From the NCBI GenBank assembly GCA_026004775.1, contig BPJU01000019.1:1-64000 (forward strand): 64,000 nucleotides of DNA, in the 5' to 3' direction. Both the position numbers and the translations under genes were made by a program. Below are positions 54,420 through 61,638 of this stretch, one piece after another. The number at the start of each line of letters is the position of its first letter. The stretch's first letter is position 1. The notes below the pieces were generated by a model, which was not told where the DNA came from, did no database searches, and worked only from the letters and a program-made list of their open reading frames with translations. This DNA comes from Pirellulaceae bacterium (GTDB taxonomy: Bacteria; Planctomycetota; Planctomycetia; Pirellulales; Pirellulaceae).

Positions 54420-55700
54420 GTGTCGCTTGCCGCGGTCACGGACGCCGCGGTTTTTTCTTTCCTACGCTTCTAATTTCGCTTTCTCCGTTGCTTGCAATGG
54501 GTCAAACTACCACGCGCCGCTACCACGCTTCGACGTTTGTAGATTCTGTCACACAACCAACGTCCGCCACTGGTACCGCTTTGAGTCGGCCGCCTGGGGC
54601 GCAACCGGCTGGCGCCTCCCCGGGCCACGGGCGCAGCCGCCCCGGGCCGTTGGCCACGCCGCGCCCCGCCGGCCACAGCCTCTTGCCACAGCCGGCCACC
54701 ACCAGGCAAGCCCGCGAGCCGCTGCCGACCACCCACCACCACCAGGCAGTCGCCACGCGGGGCCGCATCGAGTCGCCCGTCAGGCATTCGCCCCGGCCAC
54801 CAGTCCCCGCGGGCGCCGCCTCCCCGGGGGCGCTTCCCCTGGCGGCTGCCTCCCCCGGCTGCTCCGGGCCGCCCCCGGCCACCTCCCCCGGTCTGCCTGG
54901 TCGGCCGCCTCCCCCTGGCCAGCCGTTGCCCCCGGCCGCTTCCTTCACCAGGGTTGCCGGGCCGCCTTGCCCCCTGCCCGCGGACGGCAACCGCGCGGGT
55001 GCGCGGAACCGCGCGGAACGGGCATCCGCGCACTTAAACGCTTGCGACGCAACAACTTAAGTTAGGTGCGCGGGTGCGCGGGCCACCTGGGGAACCGGGG
55101 CGTGCCTCCCCGCCGCGCGCTACCGCGCCGGCTGGTCGGCTAAGGGGGAGGGAGCTTTGACGTTGCCACCACGGGGTCGCCCCGGGGCAGCACGTTGACG
55201 TTGCCACGCGGGGCCGACAGTTCGCCCGGGCCGCATCGAGCCGCTGCCCTAGGCCGCCCGGGGCGACAAGCTCAAGCCGCCAACGCCACCGGGCCACAGC
55301 CGCCCGGGCGTCCACCACCGCGGGCGCTCCTAGATACCGACAGAACGTTAGGGGGGGTTGACTACGAAAAGACCAAGCCCCTGGCGTGCCCCAGGATTTG
55401 CGCCGACGGGCTTGGACGGCTTCCGAGTCGTCCAACCGCCAAAACGCAATACGGGCCATTCTGTGCGTTTTAACGGGGTTTGTAGACGCTACGAAACTGT
55501 GCCAAAACGGCTACCCCGGGGAATTTTTGCTGCGGTTCCCCGAATGGTCACCGGCAGGGGGCGGGTGATTTTGCCATACCCCGGGGTTGGCCGTACCCCC
55601 GGGGAGCACTTCCCGGATGCGGGCCGCGGGGCGGAAGTCGGCCGCCGAAAGGCGTGAGTCTACGTTAACGGGGCCGCCGCCAGGCGTTTTTCCGCCGGGC
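54420..55700. other. GC-rich low-complexity block of the element
   Basis: About 1.3 kb with very high GC and many GGCC/CCGGG runs; nearly all six frames are open, so open frames here are not evidence of genes. Short motifs recur: GCCACGCGGGGCCG followed by CATCGAG occurs near 54758 and again near 55198, and TTGACGTTGCCAC occurs twice at about 55157 and 55193. Similar CCGCCTGGGC/CCCCGGGG motifs appear in the zinc-ribbon gene linker at 49800-49890. Function unknown. Confidence 0.5.
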
Positions 55701-55797
55701 TGATGTTGCGTTCGAAAAGACGCGGCGCGATTGATTCCTGGGGGCGGAAGTCGGCTGCGTTGGTTGACAAGCTACGTTGGGCGGCATACCGCCGCGG

Positions 55798-55944
55798 TTA
55801 CCGCGCTTCGACGCCGACGCCGCCGGCAGCCATCCGTTGTGCTATGCGTACCAGCTCCGCCTGGTCGTCGCTGGATAACAGCCGCCACAGCCGCGCCAGC
55901 ACCTGCCAAAGCGCGTCGTCGCGCGCAAAGTGCGCCGGATTTTG
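55798..55944 (-). other. Possible gene remnant near attR
   Basis: A minus-strand frame with good helical periodicity (DDALWQVLARLWRLLSSDDQ, then AELVRIAQRMAAGGVGVEA). No conventional start codon precedes it; upstream it reads into attR. It may be the tail of a gene cut when the element formed. Low confidence. Confidence 0.25.
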
Positions 55945-55992
55945 CGCCGCCCTATTGCAAACTATGCGTTTTTCCCGATAATTATCGCGGGT

Positions 55993-56015
55993 GTTCGAAT
56001 CTTCGTGCGCCCATT
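55993..56015 (+). other. attR: duplicate of the tRNA-Ile 3' end
   Basis: An exact 23-bp copy of 48196-48218, located 45 bp before tRNA-Ala. It marks the right border of the integrated element. Confidence 0.9.
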
Positions 56016-56060
56016 GGCGGCTGGTAGAGGTTGGGTGGCTCGTCTGGGGAATTCGTTGCC

Positions 56061-56133
56061 GGGGCGGTAGCTCAGTTGGGAGAGCGCCGGCTTTGCAAGC
56101 CGGAGGTCGAGGGTTCAAGTCCCTTCCGCTCCA
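56061..56133 (+). tRNA. tRNA-Ala (TGC anticodon)
   Basis: Cloverleaf: acceptor GGGGCGG with CCGCTCC (one G-U pair), D arm GCTC/GAGC, anticodon stem CCGGC/GCCGG around TTTGCAA (anticodon TGC), T arm GAGGG-TTCAAGT-CCCTT. The Ile-Ala order equals the usual rRNA spacer pair, but no rRNA flanks it. Confidence 0.97.
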
Positions 56134-56638
56134 TTGGTGGCTTGTAGTATGGCCGTTTCGAGCATCTGGGGCATGGGTAACGCTGGTTACCGCTGGTGAC
56201 TAGCGTGTGTTGCCCAGCTCAGACTTGCACGCCGTAAGATCTTTTTTTCCTTGCGAGCGACGACTTCTGAGCCCAGCGCCTTGTCTAACCTTACTGATTA
56301 TGCCGATCGCATCACGGGTACGACCGTGATTCAAACTGCGCAAACGGCGACGGCGACTGCGGATTCGATGATCCACCCGGCTCAGACTGGTCGATGCCGA
56401 CAAAGAATTCCGCAGGAAGCGGAGTGCGAACCGAGTCGGCGCGGTACCTGCCGGTCGGGTATCCGAGGGCAAGGAGGCCCTCGCCAAGCGCCGCATGCTG
56501 TCGGCACGTTCCGCTCTGTTCCTGTTGCTTTTGGGCCGTCCAAGCGACGATTCTGGGACGAACATGCAGGTGAACCACTCGGGCCAGGCAGCACATTGCG
56601 CCGGATGGATCGGCTACGGCGGCCGCTTGGTCGCTCAG
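56134..56638. other. Gap between tRNA-Ala and exbB
   Basis: 505 bp. The exbB frame is open back to 56495, but the upstream residues look non-native. The exbB promoter should lie here. A short palindrome GGTAAC-GCT-GGTTACC is at about 56175-56190. Nothing else was seen. Confidence 0.45.
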
Positions 56639-57397
56639 ATGCGTAGCTACTTCCTTTGGGCTTTCGTGCTTTGGATCGGGACTGCGCCCCTGTACGCGGC
56701 TCCACCCGACGCGCCGGCCACCATTCCCACCCGCAATTTGTTGGCGATTCTCAGAGACGGGGGTGTTCTGATGGTGCCCATCGGTGCCTGCTCGTGCGCC
56801 CTGGGCGTTTTTCTCCTGGAGCGGTTCTTTAGTTTGCGACGCTCTCGCGTGATCCCCAAACCCTTCGTGCAGCGGTTCTTGCAGCAGATGCAGGAGGGCC
56901 AATTGGACCGTGCCAGCGCCTTGGCACTTTGTCAAGAAAACCAAAGTCCCGTGGCGGAGGTTTTTGCTGCTGCGGTGAAAAAATGGGGCAAACCCGCCGT
57001 CGAAGTTGAACAAGCTGTCATCGACGAAGGGGAGCGCGTGGCCTGCCGGCTGCGCCGCTACCTGCGGGTGTTTCATTTCGTGGCCACCGTCACGCCGCTG
57101 TTGGGGCTGCTAGGCACGGTACTCGGCATGATCCAGGCGTTTAATGTGCTTGCCACCAGCGACGCTGCCGGCCGAGCTCAGTTGTTGGCTGGCGGAATCG
57201 GTCAAGCCCTGATCACCACGGCAGCCGGGCTGTCGGTCGCCATTCCGGCTCTGACCGCTTATTCGTGGTTCGTGGCCAAAGTCGATCGATTGGTGGTCGA
57301 GATCGATGCGCTGGCCCAACAGGTGGTTGACTGTGTGGCCGTGGAGAATCTGTCCAGCGGCCGAAACGAGAGGGACGCGACACGCCGCGCCGCGTGA
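56639..57397 (+). CDS. exbB: ExbB/TolQ/MotA family proton channel
   Basis: 252 residues from ATG 56639 (MRSYFLWAFVLWIGTAPLYA), which gives a signal peptide; the frame starts earlier at 56495. The family core is present: GGVLMVPIGACSCALGVFLL as first inner-membrane helix and TPLLGLLGTVLGMIQAFNVL, then QALITTAAGLSVAIPALTAY as second and third. It forms the proton-driven motor with the ExbD-like protein encoded 34 bp downstream. Confidence 0.92.
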   Translation: MRSYFLWAFVLWIGTAPLYAAPPDAPATIPTRNLLAILRDGGVLMVPIGACSCALGVFLLERFFSLRRSRVIPKPFVQRFLQQMQEGQLDRASALALCQENQSPVAEVFAAAVKKWGKPAVEVEQAVIDEGERVACRLRRYLRVFHFVATVTPLLGLLGTVLGMIQAFNVLATSDAAGRAQLLAGGIGQALITTAAGLSVAIPALTAYSWFVAKVDRLVVEIDALAQQVVDCVAVENLSSGRNERDATRRAA

Positions 57398-57430
57398 TCG
57401 TGTACCGTCGCTGGCAAGGAGCATACGCAG

Positions 57431-57877
57431 ATGCCCTTGAAAACCTCGCATGATGAGCTGCCGGCGGTCAATTTGACGTCGCTGATCGATGTACTCTTCC
57501 TGCTGATCATTTTTTTTATGGCCGGATCGAGCTTCGAGTGGGAGCAGAATCTGCCCGTCGATCTTCCTCAAGTTCCGAGCACCGCAACTACCACCCCCCA
57601 TTCTCACGGGCACCTGATTTACATCGACTCCAGCGGTACGATCTGGCTGGATGGCTCAGTGGTCCCCGGCGAGAAACTCGCCGAGCGACTCGTAGCCATA
57701 CGCGAATCGACGGCCGGTGCGCGAGTGACGATTCGCGGCGACTCCCAGTGCCCACTGCAAAGCTTGGCCGTGGTACTCAGCGCATGCCGCCAAGCCGGCA
57801 TCGAGCAGACCGGTTTGGCCGTCCGTCCTTTGTCGGTGGCTCATCAGCGGGAAGCTTCGGAACTTCGCATGCGATGA
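57431..57877 (+). CDS. exbD: ExbD/TolR family protein
   Basis: 148 residues with one N-terminal helix that holds the conserved Asp: LTSLIDVLFLLIIFFMAG. The C-terminal periplasmic domain is of ExbD type (HLIYIDSSGTIWLDGSVVPG, ARVTIRGDSQCPLQSLAVVL). Its stop overlaps the next start (ATGA). Confidence 0.92.
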   Translation: MPLKTSHDELPAVNLTSLIDVLFLLIIFFMAGSSFEWEQNLPVDLPQVPSTATTTPHSHGHLIYIDSSGTIWLDGSVVPGEKLAERLVAIRESTAGARVTIRGDSQCPLQSLAVVLSACRQAGIEQTGLAVRPLSVAHQREASELRMR

Positions 57878-59868
57878 CGCACCCTTCCACCTTCCTATTG
57901 GCCACGCTCATCTCGAACACGGCTTTGGCGACAGCCGGCCTAAGCACCCTATTGGCCACGGCGCTTCTGGCCATCGGGTGGCGGAGCCGCTGGGTCCGCC
58001 AGCGCCCCATGACACGGTATCTGTTGCTATCGATTTACGCGCACTTGGTCTTGATGGCATTCGGCTCGAGTATTTCGCTTTTTCCCGCCCCCGCATACCG
58101 CCACGGAAGGCCAGTAACGGTGGAGTTGTTGGAAATCGATCCTGAATCGTTGGGGGGATTGGAACAACCTTCGCGGCATTTGCTGGATAGTGCCCTCGGT
58201 GACGCCCCGACGTTTCTTGTGGCTGATACTTCGCAATCGCTACCCAGCCCACATGGCGAGGCGGTTCCTGATTCCCAGCCGGAATCCTCACCCGTAGCGG
58301 TCGAATCAGCACCCCCCCGGGCCGAAGCTCATACAAACCCACCATCAGGAGACGAGAACTTAAACCGGGCCGAGGCGAGTACTTTGGGCGCGGTTGAGCC
58401 GCCACCTGTCCCGATCCATTCGGACAATCGGGACCTTGAGCCGGACGATCTGGCCGTAGAACTGCTCACCCGACACGAGACAGCCGACAGGCGGGCGGAA
58501 GGCGGACCTGAGCCGAGTGACTCGTTGGAGGCGCTTTGGCAGGAAGCTCGACAACTGGCAGAACTGCCCCAGCGGAGCGCTGACCAACTGATTGAACTGA
58601 TCCAGCAGGTCGAGACGCATCGGATTGAGAACCAGTCGGCGGAGACGATAGCGGCTCGCCCGAACCTCCAACGAATGGAGACGGTTTCGGCCGAGGTATC
58701 CTCGGAGCTGGATCAGCGGTCGGAGGTGCGGTTCAGGGCGGCCGACGGAGAGCCGGTACCTGAGTTGTATCGGGGCCGATTCGAACCCTGGCGGTCCGAG
58801 TTGCTGGTTAGGAACGGCGGCAGCCAAGAAACAGAGTTGGCTGTCCAACGAGCACTTCAGTGGCTGGTGCAACAGCAGCGTGCCGATGGTCGCTGGAACG
58901 CTGCGGAGCACGGAGCCGGAAGCGAACATCGGGTGTTGGGCCAGGATCGCGGACGAGCCGGGGTCGACGCCGATACGGGCGTGACCGGACTGGCACTTTT
59001 GGCCCTGATGGGAAACGGTCATACTCACTTTGAAGGCCCTTATCGAATTCACGTGCAGCGCGGGTTGGAATTCTTGCTTCGAAGCCAGGCTTCCAATGGT
59101 AACCTTTCCGGGGGAGCTGGGACGTACGCGGCTATGTACTGTCACGGGATTGCGATGTTGGCCTTGGCGGAAGCCTGTGCCTTGACGGGCGATCAGCGAT
59201 TGCGACCAGCCCTGGATCGGGCTCAACGTTTTACGATTGCTGCCCAATCCCCAGTCGATGGCGGCTGGCGATACCGTCCCGGCGATCTGGAAGGGGATAC
59301 CAGCCAGTTTGGCTGGCAATTGTTGGCCTTGAAAAGTGCCGAAGTGGCCGGCGTGGCGATGCCGCTGGAGTCCCGTCACCGAGCCCGGCGCTTCTTGGAC
59401 CGCGTTTCCGGGGGCCGCTACGGCGGTCTGGCTTCGTATCGCGCGGGTATGCCCGTATCACGGGCGATGACGGCCGAAGCCCTGGTTTGCCGATATTTTT
59501 TGGATCAGCCGCTCAGTCCTCCCGCACTACAGGAGATCGGGCAGTTTCTGATGCAGGAACCGCCCGGAAGCGGCCCTGTCAACCTTTATTACTGGTATTA
59601 TGCGAGTCTGGGGCTGTATTTGGCCGAACATCCGGCGTGGCAACTGTGGAATGAGTGCCTGGTTGAGCAGTTGTTGGACCTTCAGGTGTCGTCCGGTCCG
59701 GATGCTGGAAGCTGGCCCACCCACACGGTATGGGGAGGTTATGGCGGTCGTATTTATACGACGTCGATGGCGGTACTTTGTTTGGAGGTTTATTACCGAT
59801 ATCCCCGGGTTGGGCGGCCAGCGCGCATCGAGGAAGCTCGGCAAGCCACGGGCCTTCTTTCCCGCTAG
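57874..59868 (+). CDS. Membrane protein with terpenoid-cyclase-like toroid domain
   Basis: 664 residues; the start is ATG 57874 because it overlaps the exbD stop, and upstream codons lie inside exbD. Two N-terminal helices (ALATAGLSTLLATALLAIGW, LLLSIYAHLVLMAFGSSISL) precede a polar acidic linker of ~250 residues. The C-terminal ~350 residues have the repeated QW-like motifs of the prenyltransferase/squalene-cyclase fold (AVQRALQWLVQQQRADGRWN, GLEFLLRSQASNGNLSGGAG, YWYYASLGLYLAEHPAWQLW, RIYTTSMAVLCLEVYYRYPR). The DxDD acid motif of true cyclases was not seen. Sitting in the TonB/TolA position of an ExbB-ExbD operon, it may receive energy from the motor. Confidence 0.85.
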   Translation: MTHPSTFLLATLISNTALATAGLSTLLATALLAIGWRSRWVRQRPMTRYLLLSIYAHLVLMAFGSSISLFPAPAYRHGRPVTVELLEIDPESLGGLEQPSRHLLDSALGDAPTFLVADTSQSLPSPHGEAVPDSQPESSPVAVESAPPRAEAHTNPPSGDENLNRAEASTLGAVEPPPVPIHSDNRDLEPDDLAVELLTRHETADRRAEGGPEPSDSLEALWQEARQLAELPQRSADQLIELIQQVETHRIENQSAETIAARPNLQRMETVSAEVSSELDQRSEVRFRAADGEPVPELYRGRFEPWRSELLVRNGGSQETELAVQRALQWLVQQQRADGRWNAAEHGAGSEHRVLGQDRGRAGVDADTGVTGLALLALMGNGHTHFEGPYRIHVQRGLEFLLRSQASNGNLSGGAGTYAAMYCHGIAMLALAEACALTGDQRLRPALDRAQRFTIAAQSPVDGGWRYRPGDLEGDTSQFGWQLLALKSAEVAGVAMPLESRHRARRFLDRVSGGRYGGLASYRAGMPVSRAMTAEALVCRYFLDQPLSPPALQEIGQFLMQEPPGSGPVNLYYWYYASLGLYLAEHPAWQLWNECLVEQLLDLQVSSGPDAGSWPTHTVWGGYGGRIYTTSMAVLCLEVYYRYPRVGRPARIEEARQATGLLSR

Positions 59869-60037
59869 CCGGTAGGGCTAGCCGGAATGGTGCCAGGGCC
59901 GTCTCGGCCGTGGGGGTAACCTGGTTGTGGCGCAGCCTTCTTGGCCGTCTGGGGCACCCACGACGCTGGTTCACACCGGTACAGACCGATCGACAGCTTT
60001 GCCCGAGCGGAAGTCGCCCCTTTCCATCCCGCGTAGT

Positions 60038-60151
60038 GGAAGTCGCTAGGCGGACGCGCTAGCGTCCGCCGCAAGACTTCCGTCATAGGGTGATATCCAT
60101 TCGTAGCGGAAGTCGCCAGGCGGCTGCGCGAGCAGCCGCCGCAAGACTTCC
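60038..60151. repeat. REP-like hairpin pair, copy A
   Basis: Two hairpins, 60038-60081 and 60108-60151. Each begins GGAAGTCGCNAGGCGG, turns within a GC-rich loop and ends CCGCCGCAAGACTTCC. The spacer CGTCATAGGGTGATATCCAT is nearly identical to that in copy B. Confidence 0.85.
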
Positions 60152-60240
60152 GAAGCAAAAATTCCCCATCAGGCGTCCCCGTCCTCCACCATCGCGCAGA
60201 CCGGGCCAGCGTTCGACCTGCTCCTTCCATTTCGAATTTC

Positions 60241-60284
60241 GGAACACTTACGCCGTTCGCTTTCGCGAACGGCTAGCGTGTTCC
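60241..60284. repeat. Hairpin between the REP-like pairs
   Basis: GGAACAC...CGCCGTTCGC pairs with GCGAACGG...GCGTGTTCC around TTT, with small mismatched bulges. It lies between the two REP-like pairs. Confidence 0.7.
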
Positions 60285-60314
60285 GCTACGATCCGGTGGA
60301 TCAGAGCCCGTAGC

Positions 60315-60428
60315 GGAAGTCGCTAGGCGGACGCGCTCGCGTCCGCCGCAAGACTTCCGTCATAGGGTAATATCCATTCGTAGCGGAAGTCGCCAGGCGG
60401 CTGCGCCAGCAGTCGCCGCAAGACTTCC
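60315..60428. repeat. REP-like hairpin pair, copy B
   Basis: Two hairpins, 60315-60358 and 60385-60428, with the same GGAAGTCGC...AAGACTTCC ends and spacing as copy A. Homology extends about 50 bp beyond (ATCAGGCGT..CCCGTCCTCCACCA), so a block of ~170 bp was duplicated. Confidence 0.85.
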
Positions 60429-60518
60429 GAACCAAAAATTTTTCATCAGGCGTGCCCGTCCTCCACCACGCCGCAGATTGCGCAAGGGTCCGCCCCCCTC
60501 CTCCCGATACCATCGCCC

Positions 60519-61450
60519 GGGGACAGACCTTGGCAGTTCCGCCCTTCCCAACGGGGTCAGGTTCCCCAGGTTTGCCCCCGCGGTCCGCCGATTGGTTTGC
60601 CATCATCGAGCATCGCCGTTGCACTTCGCTGGCTAGCCCCGCGCGGCTCGGCTTCTCCAGCCTCGTTTGCTCGCCGACCTGCGATGAGGGGCCAAGGCTC
60701 GCGCGATCCGTGGTGTAGGGTAAGAGGTGAGGCTGGCGCTCCCGGTGGTGTGTGAGGGCCAACTGCTGGCCCGAGGGTGGGCGACGGCAGGCTCCGCCCC
60801 GGCGTTGCCAGCGGCGCCTCGGCGGTTGGCCAAGGGGGACAGCCCCCAATTCCTCCCGGGGACAGACCCGCAGTTCCGCCTCCCAACGGGGTCAGGTTCC
60901 CCGGTTTTTGCCCGCGGCCCTGGCCGGTTCTGCACCTTTGGAGCGACGGCGTCGCCCTTCCGGCTGGTCGGCCCACGCGGGTTGGCAGCCCCAGCCTCGT
61001 TTGTTGATCGGCTTTCGATGAGGACCCAAACTCGCGCGACCGTGGTGTGGGGTGCGAGGTGAGGCTGGCGCTTCCGAGTGGTGTCGGATGAGCGCCCAAG
61101 CTGGTGGGCCCGATGGCGTGGCGCGACGGACAGGCTGGCACGCATGATGGTGCGAGGCGACGAGCCAGGCTCCCGGCCCAAACGGCGTTGACCGAGCAGG
61201 CCCCGCCTCCGGCTGTCCGTGGGCGAAATTGGGGGACAGACCCCTCATATTTCCAATCGCGCGGGGACAGACCCCGGCAGTTTCGCGGCTCCCGACGGGG
61301 TCAGGTTCCCTAGGTTTTTGCCCGCGGTTCGCCGCCTGCCCCCCTCCATTGGAGAATCGCCGTTGCACTTTTGGTGCAGCCAACCCGCGCGGCTCGGCTT
61401 TCCTCAGCCTCGCTTCTTCATCGGCTGCGGCCAGAATTCGGCCCACAAAA
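60519..61450. repeat. Three imperfect tandem modules
   Basis: Modules start at 60519, 60858 and 61263. Each opens GGGGACAGACC, then GCAGTT, ACGGGGTCAGGTTCCC and TTTTTGCCCGCGG (or close variant). GGGGACAGACC and GGTCAGGTTCCCC form an imperfect inverted repeat within each module. The rest of each module also aligns (CGCGCGGCTCGGCTT, CAGCCTCG), with small indels. Confidence 0.75.
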
Positions 61451-61638
61451 TCCCAGGAAAGAGCTTCTCAACACACCAAAGACAAGACCCTGCCCCTCAC
61501 CGGGTACCCGGCTTTCAAAAATAAGATGCCCCGACAAAAGATTCGGACCGTCTTAACAGCCTCAAGCTCCCATCGAGCAACCCATGCAAAGATGCCGCCC
61601 CACGAAGCTCGGGCTGCTTCGAGAGCCCAGCGACTCGC

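Larger units (their letters stand above)
48219..56015. mobile_element. 7.8-kb satellite-like integrative element at tRNA-Ile
   Basis: Bounded by a 23-bp perfect direct repeat of the tRNA-Ile 3' end. It carries, all on the minus strand, an integrase next to attL, a zinc-ribbon protein, an AAA ATPase, a primase, a second zinc-ribbon protein, an excisionase-like HTH protein, another HTH protein and a hypothetical protein, plus a repeat cluster and a GC-rich non-coding block. There are no capsid, tail, terminase or conjugation genes. The gene set (integrase, excisionase, primase, ATPase) is that of a phage-satellite-like or replicating integrative element. The original host order without it is tRNA-Ile, 45 bp, tRNA-Ala. 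Confidence 0.9.
59869..61638. other. 1.8-kb repeat-rich intergenic region
   Basis: No gene is supported; open frames are GC-rich shadows. It holds four related hairpins in two near-identical pairs (60038-60151 and 60315-60428), a further hairpin at 60241-60284, and three imperfect modules starting at 60519, 60858 and 61263. The region lies next to a gene for a degenerate REP-associated transposase. Confidence 0.7.

Noticed and set aside
54418-55065. Plus- and minus-strand open frames in the GC-rich block of the element
   Set aside because: Nearly all frames are open because of base composition; products are Pro/Ala/Arg/Gly-rich without ribosome binding sites or known domains.
48196-56015. 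Partial second tRNA-Ile at 55993
   Set aside because: Only the 23-bp 3' end is present, with no other arms; it is the attR duplicate, not a gene.
59864-59882. GCTAGCC/GGCTAGC hairpin at the end of the toroid-protein gene as a terminator
   Set aside because: It spans the stop codon, the stem is short and no U-run follows; not listed as a terminator.
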